From positions 124,001-188,000 of the forward strand of contig NZ_JAVRBG010000008.1 of NCBI RefSeq assembly GCF_031845265.1: a stretch of DNA of 64,000 bases, in the 5' to 3' direction. This DNA is from Mesonia ostreae. Lineage in GTDB: Bacteria; Bacteroidota; Bacteroidia; Flavobacteriales; Flavobacteriaceae. This document shows positions 7,965 through 15,821 of this stretch, one piece after another (position 1 is the stretch's first letter; each line of letters begins with the position of its first letter). Position numbers and translations under genes: made by a program. The notes under the pieces are model-generated. The model was not told the DNA's origin, did not search any database, and saw only the letters and a program-made list of their open reading frames with translations.

Positions 7965-10900
7965 CTAATTGTCAAAGTTTATCAATGCAGCAGATTCAAT
8001 ATCGTTTTCTTTGATATCACTCTTTTTTACAAATGTAATTTCAGTTTTCTCTATGAATAACTCAAAATTCACTTTCGTTCTCAGAAGGTCTTTTTCAATT
8101 TCGCCAGGAAAGACCTTAATAGAACTAAATCTTTTAATTCCTTCTTTAAGAATTAAAAGATTCTGATTTGTTGAAGCATTCATTAAATGAAATCTACACG
8201 GTGTTACAAAAACTAAATCATTATCTAAACTAGATGGATTAATATTACTTGAAAACATAACTACATACCAATACGGATTCTTTGGATCCATCTCAGTTAT
8301 AATGCTTATTTTGATTCTGTTGTCACTATCATTTATTCCGAACCTTTCAATCCAATCCTTAAAAATTTTCTCTCCAAACTCAATATTTTCAAAACCAATA
8401 ATTAAACCAATACCGTTTCTATATGGAGCTACTCCCATACCTTTCCAACTTGCTTTATCCCACAAATGATTTTCTATTACTGTTATTACTTTTCTTTTAT
8501 TGTGTGGAACGGCGTTTAAGTCGTCGAAGTTTTTTTTAAGTTTAGGCTTCTTAATTTTCGCCTTATTTTTCTTTGAGAGATTATTTATTATGAAGGGCTT
8601 TTTCCTGATTGAAATTTTCGATTCTTTACCGTCAGTCCAGTCTTTAAGAGTCAAACGAGGAGAGTTACCTAGAACATTTGAAAGGAAAGCCTTATGATTG
8701 ATTAGTACGCTTAGCCTCTCATTGACTTCTTGGTTTTTGAAAAGGTCAGTTAAATAATCTTCTACGTCATTAATCAAGAAATTTTTCGCTAAAATTCTAG
8801 AAATAAGGTTTAAACAACATTCTATAACTTTATCGAAGTTATTTGCTGAATGAAATGAGCTATCCCAAAAAACCTTATAAGAGTTTGTTTGGTCTGTTTC
8901 TTCAATAGCGAATGTGTTTTTCTGGTGTATTAATTCAATTTGAATTTTCTCGGAATTAGGATAAAGATCTTCCATAGATGTACCTAAAAAACCTTCTATA
9001 TAAGCTATAATTGTTTCTGCTGAAATTAGAAGTGAGTTGTTTGTTTCGAAGCTAATAACGAACTCCGTACCTAAAATTTTGGATGATACAAATGAACTGG
9101 GGCTGTCTATAAAATTGATTGGAAAAACAAATTGTTCATTTAGTGGCTGACTAGCAACTGTCTGATAATACTCCTCCAAGTCTTTTATAGAAGAAATACC
9201 CGCTTCCTTAAAATTTGGGAGTACTTCACCCGTATGCCCAAGAAGAAATAGACTTGTATCTTCAGCTAAGAGAAATCCTTCTTTTTTTAATATTGAAGGA
9301 AGTTTTCCGAGTGTTTCTGAATCTATATCAGCATTCAATAATCTAATGCACATATAAGCATCAAATTTTGTTAGTGCTTCTATTTCTTCTGCCTCTCCTT
9401 GATTTTTAAACTGCTGATATATTATTTGATATAGTTCGTGCCAAGTAAGAATATGCGGAAATCGACCATAGAGAATTTCGTGACTTAAATGTTGGTCTAG
9501 TAACTGTAAAAGTCTTGAATCAAGATTCCCATCATCAAAAAAAGACTTCAACAGTATAGATATACTCGCAATTTTACTTGAATATGATGCATTATACAAT
9601 CCCAATTCATTGTAAGCTTGACTTAGACCTCTCGTAGCTAGATAAAAACCATATTGACTTTCGTTTTTAGAAAGTTTAGCTACAGCTTTACCAAAATAAA
9701 TTAGGCCCTCCTTAAATCTATTGTTTTTCATCTTTTGACCACCTCTATTTATATAAAGCTGTCCAATATCCATTTGCGAATTTCTTTCTCCAGATATTCT
9801 GGTTATAGTATCATATAAGTCATCAAACTCATCTGAATCTATAACAACATTCCCCATATTGGCAATCATCTTCTGAAATTGTTCGAAGGGGAATTCTAAC
9901 CTATTTTCAGCTAAAATTAAATTAGCCTTCATCCTTTTAAATATCTGTTTTAGGTTTTTATTATCCTTAATTCCATCGAATGAGAGCATTATATCAAGAA
10001 ACATTGAGGCTGCTAAGGACATACTAGATGTATTGCATTGTAACTTGATATTCTCTAAACAACTTTTGAACTCTCTACTTTCCTTTTCAAATATTTTATT
10101 GGTAATGACTTCATTGCTATAAAAATGAACAGTTCTGAGCAGAGTAATAAGCGTAGAGTAAGATTCTATCGAGGAGATAGTAGTAAAGGAAGCGAAGGTT
10201 TTTTTAAACTTATAGAACTCAGCTAAAAAAGTTTCATAATCATCATAGTAATTTATATATGTCCAAGCTTTTTGGTAACTCAATCTCAAAGATTGACCTT
10301 TGTTTTCAGTTTTTGTTAGTAATCTTTCAACTCTATCAAATTTACCTTCTAATTCCGTTCTTGGTTTTTCTAGTTGCCTGCTTAAAATAGCTGCTTGAAG
10401 TGCATCTTCGACTAATTGAAAATCGTAGTCTGAATATCTTTTAATATCATTTACATTTTTCTCTAGTTCAGAAAGCTCTTTTTCTCTTCTAGAATCGTTT
10501 GAGCCTAACATTTTATCAGGTTGTAGATAAACACTAGATAAATTCAAGGACTCCACAACTAAATTAATTAAGTTCTGAGAGTAAGTGTTTTCTAGTATCC
10601 AAACACCATCAAGAATGATGATATCAATTTTAAATTCTTTTATAAATTCATCCTGCGCATCCTTCTTTTTTTTACTTGAAGGTGTTTGATTTGTGATAAA
10701 GTAGATACGAGTGTATTCACGTTCAGTCGATAAAATACTTTTGATGTCACTTTTTAATTTGCTCTTCCAAGTGGCTTTTGCACTTATAGCAATAGCCCAT
10801 TTCTCATCTTTATTCCACCCATTATCAGGAACAAACCACCTATCATAAATTGAATCTGAAACAGGATAGGTTTCTGAGTCGGTTTTACCATCACCTCCAC

Positions 10901-11153
10901 CAGTAGGGCCCACCTGCGGTATTAAATTTGGAGCCACTAATTTCTCTGCCATTTTTCTTGAAAGAGTTTCAAACTGATTCTCTTTTTGATTCTGAGTAAT
11001 TTTGGAAAGTTCAAATGCTAATAGTTCCTCAGTAAGAATATAAGAAGATGTATTTTCAGAATCTGAAAAGTTTTCTGGTCTAATCATTCTATAAAACTCT
11101 GAGGGACTTAAATTATGTTGCTTATTATCTTCTGTATCTTCTATTTTCTTCAT
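7965..11153 (-). CDS. Large putative defence protein: nuclease-like N terminus, helical repeats
   Basis: A 1,062-residue protein I cannot assign to a named family. The ATG complementary to 11151-11153 is preferred over an in-frame TTG 12 bases upstream. Residues about 75-130 hold a glycine-rich motif (VGPTGGGDGKTDSETYPV) followed some 35 residues later by a strand WAIAISAKATWKSK. This looks like a PD-(D/E)XK nuclease core with the second acidic residue replaced, as in some Mrr-like enzymes. The middle (about 200-700) is strongly helical and contains pairs that resemble TPR units (GQLYINRGGQKMKNNRFKEGLIYFGKAVAKL). The C-terminal 300 residues are mixed alpha/beta. It lies between the amidase and an HNH protein in ICE cargo. 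An antiviral role is inferred from position and architecture only. Confidence 0.6.
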   Translation of the reverse strand: MKKIEDTEDNKQHNLSPSEFYRMIRPENFSDSENTSSYILTEELLAFELSKITQNQKENQFETLSRKMAEKLVAPNLIPQVGPTGGGDGKTDSETYPVSDSIYDRWFVPDNGWNKDEKWAIAISAKATWKSKLKSDIKSILSTEREYTRIYFITNQTPSSKKKKDAQDEFIKEFKIDIIILDGVWILENTYSQNLINLVVESLNLSSVYLQPDKMLGSNDSRREKELSELEKNVNDIKRYSDYDFQLVEDALQAAILSRQLEKPRTELEGKFDRVERLLTKTENKGQSLRLSYQKAWTYINYYDDYETFLAEFYKFKKTFASFTTISSIESYSTLITLLRTVHFYSNEVITNKIFEKESREFKSCLENIKLQCNTSSMSLAASMFLDIMLSFDGIKDNKNLKQIFKRMKANLILAENRLEFPFEQFQKMIANMGNVVIDSDEFDDLYDTITRISGERNSQMDIGQLYINRGGQKMKNNRFKEGLIYFGKAVAKLSKNESQYGFYLATRGLSQAYNELGLYNASYSSKIASISILLKSFFDDGNLDSRLLQLLDQHLSHEILYGRFPHILTWHELYQIIYQQFKNQGEAEEIEALTKFDAYMCIRLLNADIDSETLGKLPSILKKEGFLLAEDTSLFLLGHTGEVLPNFKEAGISSIKDLEEYYQTVASQPLNEQFVFPINFIDSPSSFVSSKILGTEFVISFETNNSLLISAETIIAYIEGFLGTSMEDLYPNSEKIQIELIHQKNTFAIEETDQTNSYKVFWDSSFHSANNFDKVIECCLNLISRILAKNFLINDVEDYLTDLFKNQEVNERLSVLINHKAFLSNVLGNSPRLTLKDWTDGKESKISIRKKPFIINNLSKKNKAKIKKPKLKKNFDDLNAVPHNKRKVITVIENHLWDKASWKGMGVAPYRNGIGLIIGFENIEFGEKIFKDWIERFGINDSDNRIKISIITEMDPKNPYWYVVMFSSNINPSSLDNDLVFVTPCRFHLMNASTNQNLLILKEGIKRFSSIKVFPGEIEKDLLRTKVNFELFIEKTEITFVKKSDIKENDIESAALINFDN

Positions 11154-11162
11154 ATTTATAAA

Positions 11163-11192
11163 CAAAAAAAGCTAATGAAAATCCATCAGCTT
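11163..11192 (-). terminator. Rho-independent terminator-like hairpin
   Basis: On the minus strand the sequence AAGCTGATG, a short loop and CATTAGCTT form a 9-bp stem (one G-T pair), followed directly by seven T. It lies between the HNH gene and the large 1,062-residue gene and ends about 10 bases before the start codon of the latter. It may end the HNH transcript or act as an attenuator in front of the large gene. Confidence 0.6.
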
Positions 11193-11271
11193 GAATCAAA
11201 AATCTATCTCTGTTTGGCGAATCCCAATATAATAAATTAAGATTATAACATCTTACGTTTTTACGTAATTA

Positions 11272-12042
11272 TTAGGCTAAGCCATAATATCTTAATTCTT
11301 CATAGTACTTACTGCTATTTAAAAGAATCATTGGAATTTCAGTTAAGAACTCATTATTAAAGCCAAATTCAAAAAAGACTGCGTACTTGCAGAATGGTGG
11401 TTTAAAGGCTTCCATAGATTCAGCATATAATTCGATCTTAAACTTGAAGGCTCTTGTAGATGGTATTTCTAATTCATCTTGCAATATTGTTTCTTCAATC
11501 TCTCCATCAGAAGGCATTTTAATTTTATAGGTAATAGTCGGTCTTAAAATATTTGGTAAAGGAATGTTTGAACCTGATAAACCTATGGGAAGATTTTTTG
11601 CTTTAACCCTAACGCTTGTGAGCAATAATGTCTTACTTGAGTTATTTATTAAGCTGAAATTGAATATTGGAAACAATGACTGTTCTTTTACCGCCTCAAA
11701 AGCATTTGTGGCATTTCTAAATGGTCTCCATCCACAATTTTCTTCATCAATAGATACAGATATGAACTGAACTAAAGATTCTTTATTTCTTAGGTTTAGT
11801 TTTTTGTCGATTACATCTTGTTTTGAAATGTCTTCCTTAGTTATTTTTGAATGACAAGTTGGGCATAATAATAGTAGATTAAAAGTGTCATTATTTGAAG
11901 GATCTTCATCGATATGATGAATTTGAAAATGACCTACATCATCGTTCGTACAAAAGGGACAAATTGAACCAATTTCTTTTTGCAGCTCTGCTTTTACTTT
12001 TGCTACTTTAGGTATTGGTATACGTTTTTTGTTTCTTTTCAT
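11272..12042 (-). CDS. HNH endonuclease domain protein
   Basis: A 256-residue protein. The N-terminal third is an HNH nuclease with zinc-binding cysteines: CPFC near residue 29, the HNH core FQIHHIDEDPSNND (about 42-55), and LLCPTCHSKI (about 58-67), where the second CxxC pair and the last histidine complete the fold. The rest (about 90-256) is beta-rich and may be a binding domain of unknown partner. It is preceded by the AbiE pair (18 bases upstream, same direction) and followed by the large putative nuclease protein, with a terminator-like hairpin between. A DNA-cutting role is established for the HNH family; a role in phage defence is inferred from neighbours. Confidence 0.8.
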   Translation of the reverse strand: MKRNKKRIPIPKVAKVKAELQKEIGSICPFCTNDDVGHFQIHHIDEDPSNNDTFNLLLLCPTCHSKITKEDISKQDVIDKKLNLRNKESLVQFISVSIDEENCGWRPFRNATNAFEAVKEQSLFPIFNFSLINNSSKTLLLTSVRVKAKNLPIGLSGSNIPLPNILRPTITYKIKMPSDGEIEETILQDELEIPSTRAFKFKIELYAESMEAFKPPFCKYAVFFEFGFNNEFLTEIPMILLNSSKYYEELRYYGLA

Positions 12043-12060
12043 CTATTAAAGTTTTCTATA

Positions 12061-13107
12061 TTACCGATTTAAAACAGTTTTATACCAATAAAAGAAAGCC
12101 TCAGGGTTACTCTTTTTTAGCTTATTCAGTTTATTAAATTGAGGATTTTCAATCAACCAATCTTTAACGACTAATGGGTTGGCAAATCTGTCAATCTTAA
12201 TATCGTCAGACGATTTTATTAGTTCGGATAAGTATGCCACTTTTGAAGCTGCTGTGATTGCTTCCTCGATATTAAATTTCTCAATGGTAAAATTTGTAAA
12301 ATTGCTAACGCCTGTTTGAAGGTGTTTAAATTCATCAGATGTAGTATCACGGGTTGAAAGCACATAACAGGCCTCTTGCGTATCATTTAAGACCTGTTCT
12401 GCGGTCAAATCCAATTTTCTAAAGGAAAGTTCTTCTTTAACTACCTTTGAGTAGCTATTACGTACTACATTCAAATCAGAAATATTATCCATTAAAAAAG
12501 CAACGTCAAATAGCTGTTTGATAATTTCTACCGGTCTTCCTTTGGTATATAAAATTCCTGTAGTTTTTGGTGCGAAGGCGGTTAATTTATCGCCTAAAAT
12601 GGCATCAAAAGTAGGTATCTTCACGTTATTGATTTCGCCTTCTGTTTGAATCCAATCGTGGGCAATCGGCATTTCCGTAAGTTCGGGATATGGATTTGGT
12701 GTGTATAGCAAATCTAACAGTATGGGTTCAATACTGCCATCAACATTGCTTTTATAGTATGTTTTGAAATGTCCCACAGGTGCATCAGGTGTATACTTTC
12801 TGTTGTTGTCATCTTCCCAATTTATAAAGATGGTCGTTTCACAAATTTTTTCCAAAATGGTTTCGATTTTACTTTGTGTTTGTTCGGTTATAATATCGAT
12901 GTCAATGGAAAATCTTTTTGGCTTTTCTGTTGCCAATAACAGAGCAGTTCCACCCTTAAAGATAAATTCTAAGCCATTTACCTTTAGCTGTTCTAATAAT
13001 ATCAAGGCATAAATGACTTTCTCTATCAGTTTTGGGTCATACTTTTTACCTAGTCTTTTTTTGACCTCGTAAATCCACTCTGGATGATATGTACTTTCTT
13101 TAATCAT
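12061..13107 (-). CDS. AbiEii/AbiGii-type nucleotidyltransferase toxin
   Basis: A 348-residue member of the AbiEii family, the toxin of type IV toxin-antitoxin abortive infection systems, which uses a DNA-polymerase-beta-like nucleotidyltransferase fold. The signature is visible: FKGGTALLLA (about residue 50), then RFSIDIDII with the two metal-binding aspartates (about 70-77), and later a conserved region around AFAPKTTGI. It lies 23 bases downstream of the AbiEi-like antitoxin. The dyad repeat at 13,116-13,147 is directly in front of its start codon, so the toxin may have separate control from the antitoxin. The catalytic motifs look intact. Confidence 0.88.
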   Translation of the reverse strand: MIKESTYHPEWIYEVKKRLGKKYDPKLIEKVIYALILLEQLKVNGLEFIFKGGTALLLATEKPKRFSIDIDIITEQTQSKIETILEKICETTIFINWEDDNNRKYTPDAPVGHFKTYYKSNVDGSIEPILLDLLYTPNPYPELTEMPIAHDWIQTEGEINNVKIPTFDAILGDKLTAFAPKTTGILYTKGRPVEIIKQLFDVAFLMDNISDLNVVRNSYSKVVKEELSFRKLDLTAEQVLNDTQEACYVLSTRDTTSDEFKHLQTGVSNFTNFTIEKFNIEEAITAASKVAYLSELIKSSDDIKIDRFANPLVVKDWLIENPQFNKLNKLKKSNPEAFFYWYKTVLNR

Positions 13108-13115
13108 TTATATTA

Positions 13116-13147
13116 AGTTTTGGCAAAAAATCAATTATTTGCCAAAG
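13116..13147. promoter_or_regulatory. Second AbiE dyad repeat, in front of toxin gene
   Basis: The inverted repeat TTTGGCAAA (13119-13127) and TTTGCCAAA (13138-13146) has a 10-base spacer. The core matches the arms and spacer length of the perfect dyad at 13,875-13,910. It overlaps the antitoxin stop codon and lies just upstream of the toxin start. It is probably a binding site of the AbiEi-type protein. Confidence 0.65.
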
Positions 13148-13886
13148 TTAAATTTGTTCTTTTTTCAACTTCTTTCTCTCTATTTCGTCTGTGGGCATAG
13201 CGCTTCATTTTCCCTTGGTTAATGCCAAACTTGTCAAATGCCGATTGATATATAAAATCCAATTCCCCTTGTTGGGCAGCATAGAGGTCGGTATCAATAA
13301 TCATATCTACCAGAAGTTTCTCTAGCGATGGAATTACTACATTTTCGATTTCGACTATGGGTGCTTCGGAAACCAACTGCTTTAAAATAATTACATCATC
13401 GCTATTGTGGATGTACAGTTCAAAAGTTTCGGCATCTGGTTCTAAAAAAACGGATTTACCTTGGTCTTTTAATTTGTAAAAAACGGATTGAGCTACATCT
13501 TTTTCAAGTTCTACAATGGTATAGAATTTAAAAGGTTGGTGGCGCATAAAATCGTTGAGCCATACCGTGTTCCAAATGCAAAAATCTATGAACGGATAAT
13601 CCTTTTTTATTTTGTTGAACAAGCGTTTCAGTTTACTATCAATATTGGGAAGGAATTCTTTTTTTTCTTCCAACGCATAAACGCCTCTAGTTGGGTTTTT
13701 TAGAAGTCCTGCTTTTTTTAATTTAGATAAATAAACATTGATAGAACTTTCCTTAAATTCAGGGAAATCCTTTAGAATACATTTAACCAAATCACTTTTG
13801 GAAATTGATTTATGCTCTTTAAAATAGGATGGTATTTTATTTTCTATTGTATTAGTCAAAATATCACTTTTTTTAAACTTTGGCAA
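13131..13886 (-). CDS. AbiEi-like antitoxin / transcriptional regulator
   Basis: A 251-residue protein with an N-terminal winged helix (about residues 15-70: SKSDLVKCILKDFPEFKESSIN then LKKAGLLK and a beta wing ending RGVYAL), the standard arrangement of AbiEi-type antitoxins that repress their own operon. The C-terminal part (about 80-230) would carry the antitoxin function. The only plausible start is a TTG (complement of 13884-13886) inside a perfect inverted repeat, since no ATG exists in frame near the N terminus. The toxin gene follows after 23 bases. In studied AbiE systems the antitoxin binds inverted repeats at the promoter, and the dyads here fit that. Confidence 0.8.
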   Translation of the reverse strand: MPKFKKSDILTNTIENKIPSYFKEHKSISKSDLVKCILKDFPEFKESSINVYLSKLKKAGLLKNPTRGVYALEEKKEFLPNIDSKLKRLFNKIKKDYPFIDFCIWNTVWLNDFMRHQPFKFYTIVELEKDVAQSVFYKLKDQGKSVFLEPDAETFELYIHNSDDVIILKQLVSEAPIVEIENVVIPSLEKLLVDMIIDTDLYAAQQGELDFIYQSAFDKFGINQGKMKRYAHRRNREKEVEKRTNLTLANN

Positions 13887-13910
13887 AATACGATAAATTT
13901 GCCAAAGTTT
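13875..13910. promoter_or_regulatory. AbiE operator-like perfect inverted repeat
   Basis: Two 13-base arms, AAACTTTGGCAAA (13875-13887) and TTTGCCAAAGTTT (13898-13910), are exact reverse complements with a 10-base spacer. The repeat fills the 26-base gap between the ATPase stop and the antitoxin start and covers the TTG start codon. It is probably an autoregulatory operator. Confidence 0.72.
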
Positions 13911-13912
13911 AA

Positions 13913-14575
13913 TTATTTCCTCTTATCCCCAGCCCCTTTATCAAAAGCAATCAAATTAAACAGTTCTCGCATCCGGCTTCTCACGCGATTACCATAGCGT
14001 TCTTCCAATTCCTCAGCGTTTAAGTTCGTAGTCGCGTGGGTTTTGATCTTGTGTTTGGTCTGAAGGTAAAGCTCATATCGGGACAAAAGGACTTCACCCA
14101 TCACGTTCAGATCCTTGCCGTAAAACCTTCCGGCGGGTTCTGCGCCCAGATCGTCAAAACAGAAAAACTTAGTGTTGCCATAGTCCTCGATGGTTTTAAA
14201 ACCAAGATGATTAAAACTGAATGCAACATTCCGACAGGGAATCATTTCATACGGGCGTTGCAACGGTACTAAATGTCGTAAAAGTTTCATTAAGCTGGTT
14301 TTACCACACCCTACCGGGCCCGATAGTAAAATACCTTTGTCAACATCGATCTGAAATTTTTGGCAGTTTTCCTTGTCCTTGATGAAGTAGGAACAGAGTT
14401 TCAGTAAAATATCCTTGTCCTCTTCATAGATTTTGAATTTTTCGCCAAAAAGCAGCTTGCCCTTTGCATTTAGGTAAATCAGAATTTTTGGAAAATCGTA
14501 AAGCACACATTTCCCGTCAAATTTGCCCAGCGAATATTCCACGCCGCCTTCGGTTATTTTAGAGGGGTTGTCCAT
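13913..14575 (-). CDS. DnaC/IstB-like P-loop ATPase
   Basis: A 220-residue AAA-type ATPase. Walker A GPVGCGKTSL and Walker B FFCFDDLG are clear, followed by a sensor-type segment HATTNLN and an arginine-rich end (RYGNRVRSRMREL) that would supply the arginine finger. This resembles helicase-loader (DnaC) and IstB ATPases. The ATG complementary to 14573-14575 is chosen; the frame is open 26 codons further, but that overlaps the upstream gene more deeply and gives a low-complexity basic tail. The overlap with the upstream protein is 17 bases. Its place next to a winged-helix-like protein and an excisionase-type gene suggests a part in element replication or maintenance. The precise job is inferred. 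Confidence 0.8.
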   Translation of the reverse strand: MDNPSKITEGGVEYSLGKFDGKCVLYDFPKILIYLNAKGKLLFGEKFKIYEEDKDILLKLCSYFIKDKENCQKFQIDVDKGILLSGPVGCGKTSLMKLLRHLVPLQRPYEMIPCRNVAFSFNHLGFKTIEDYGNTKFFCFDDLGAEPAGRFYGKDLNVMGEVLLSRYELYLQTKHKIKTHATTNLNAEELEERYGNRVRSRMRELFNLIAFDKGAGDKRK

Positions 14576-15311
14576 AATTCTTGGTTTTAGTGGTTTTGAG
14601 GTTGTTCCGATTTTGGGACGCTCCCTTTTTGTTTGGTTTGTTTTCTTTGGCAAACAATTCGGTTCGATCCATCCAATTGACGGCTAAAGCCTGCCAATCT
14701 CGTATTGGTTTTCCATCACTTGTTTTCCAATCGTTGGCTTCATAATGCTCGAAGAATTTTTTTCCTTCATCAGCATTAAAACATTTTTTAATGAAAAAAT
14801 TAATAATGGCCTGCCAGCCCTTTGGTTGTTTTATATTGTTTACTTGTTTGGTATTGTTTATATTAGATACCAGTGCTTGTCCACTCACGGGACGGTGCGA
14901 GTCCACAGCTTGTCCAGATATGGGATGGTTGTGTCCCACGACCGGTACACTTCTGGGACGGTACTGTTCCGCAATCTGTTCTAATATGGGACTGTACTGT
15001 CCCGTATCCGTACCATCAGTTGTCTTGATAATGGTCATCTTTATTTTGCTCCCCTTGTAAGGATTATTTGAAGGATAGTAGATGAGATAATTCCAAGAAT
15101 GAAGGTCTGTAACGCAGCGGTGATAAGTAGTTTTTGAGCCAATTTTTGCGACGCGCATCAACTCTCTCCGGTTCACAAAAAAATCATCTGCAAAACGGCT
15201 GCTATTCCATTCCTGGAATAAAGCCATATAAAGACTTATATGGGTGGGATTTAGGCGGTCATCAAAAAAGAATTTTTCAAAAGCCGCATTGAGTAGCTTT
15301 ATGTAGTTCAT
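14559..15311 (-). CDS. Replication-type winged-helix-like protein with 11-residue repeats
   Basis: A 250-residue protein. The first 90 residues look like a winged-helix domain: NPTHISLYMALFQEWNSSRF, then VNRRELMRVAKIGSKTTYHR (a recognition-helix-like stretch) and a beta wing around LIYYPSNNPYKGSK. Residues about 102-145 consist of four degenerate 11-residue repeats rich in P, S, G, Q and V. The C-terminal part (about 160-250) has a DUF-like helical region and a basic tail. It overlaps the downstream ATPase by 17 bases, as replication protein and loader pairs often do, and sits 3 bases after the excisionase-type gene. A role in initiating replication or in regulation is inferred, not shown. 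Confidence 0.65.
   Translation of the reverse strand: MNYIKLLNAAFEKFFFDDRLNPTHISLYMALFQEWNSSRFADDFFVNRRELMRVAKIGSKTTYHRCVTDLHSWNYLIYYPSNNPYKGSKIKMTIIKTTDGTDTGQYSPILEQIAEQYRPRSVPVVGHNHPISGQAVDSHRPVSGQALVSNINNTKQVNNIKQPKGWQAIINFFIKKCFNADEGKKFFEHYEANDWKTSDGKPIRDWQALAVNWMDRTELFAKENKPNKKGASQNRNNLKTTKTKNYGQPL
14876..15007. repeat. Four 33-bp tandem repeats with internal dyads
   Basis: Four units of exactly 33 bases (14876-14908, 14909-14941, 14942-14974, 14975-15007) are phased by the shared core GGGA at 14889, 14922, 14955 and 14988. The best units contain the imperfect palindrome GGGACnGTACnGTCCC. Units 1 and 2 both begin CTTGTCCA. The repeats lie inside a coding region and are in codon phase (11 residues each). 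They may be iteron-like protein binding sites. Confidence 0.75.
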
Positions 15312-15314
15312 AGC

Positions 15315-15599
15315 TTAAGAATTTAGACCGTGCTGCACACGGTTGGCTGTCATTACATTCTGAATTTCTTCTGCATCATAGTAAATAATGCCACCTACTT
15401 TTGTGTAGGGAAGGGTGCCATTTATTCTTAAATTTTGGAGCGTTCCCGGACTTACTTGCAGTAAATCCATAACCTCTGAAGATTTGAGGTATTTTTTAAT
15501 TCTTCCTGAAGTTTGTTTGGCAAGAAGATTTTTAATGTCATCGAGCAATTCCATTTTGAATTCTCGAAGATCGTCGGTGGTAATAATACTTGTTGGCAT
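15315..15599 (-). CDS. Excisionase-type helix-turn-helix protein
   Basis: A 94-residue protein with a MerR/excisionase-like HTH (HTH_17 type) in its second half: YLKSSEVMDLLQVSPGTLQNLRINGTLPYTKVGGIIYY, where the helix-turn-helix is followed by the typical wing. The N-terminal 40 residues are charged and helical. Such small proteins in Bacteroidota ICEs act as recombination directionality factors or local regulators. It is the first gene of a leftward block with the winged-helix-like protein (3 bases downstream) and the ATPase. Excision control is inferred from family and context; the integrase is 40 kb away at the element end. Confidence 0.8.
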   Translation of the reverse strand: MPTSIITTDDLREFKMELLDDIKNLLAKQTSGRIKKYLKSSEVMDLLQVSPGTLQNLRINGTLPYTKVGGIIYYDAEEIQNVMTANRVQHGLNS

Positions 15600-15757
15600 A
15601 ATAAAATGATTTTAAAAAGAGAGGGGCTACATCATTTCTCGTTTATGAAAAGCCCCTCCCTAAGTTTGACTTTCGTGTAACAAATCTCTCTAACCATTTC
15701 CCTAATCTTTCCCTATACGCATCGTAATACCGATAAAATTTAACATTTGTTTTCCCT

Positions 15758-15794
15758 AAAAAAGGGACTAAACCTTACGATTTAATCCCTTTTA
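15758..15794. terminator. Bidirectional terminator-like hairpin
   Basis: The arms AAAAGGGACTAAA and TTTAATCCCTTTT pair around an 8-base loop (CCTTACGA), with A-rich and T-rich flanks on either side. It lies between RteC and the excisionase-type gene, both read leftward, and would stop transcripts leaving RteC. Confidence 0.6.
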
Positions 15795-15821
15795 ATATAG
15801 CTTGAGTAAAGAATATAATTC

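Noticed and set aside
14876..15007. Possible CRISPR-like array
   Set aside because: The 33-base units are adjacent without unique spacers and lie inside a coding region; no cas genes are present.
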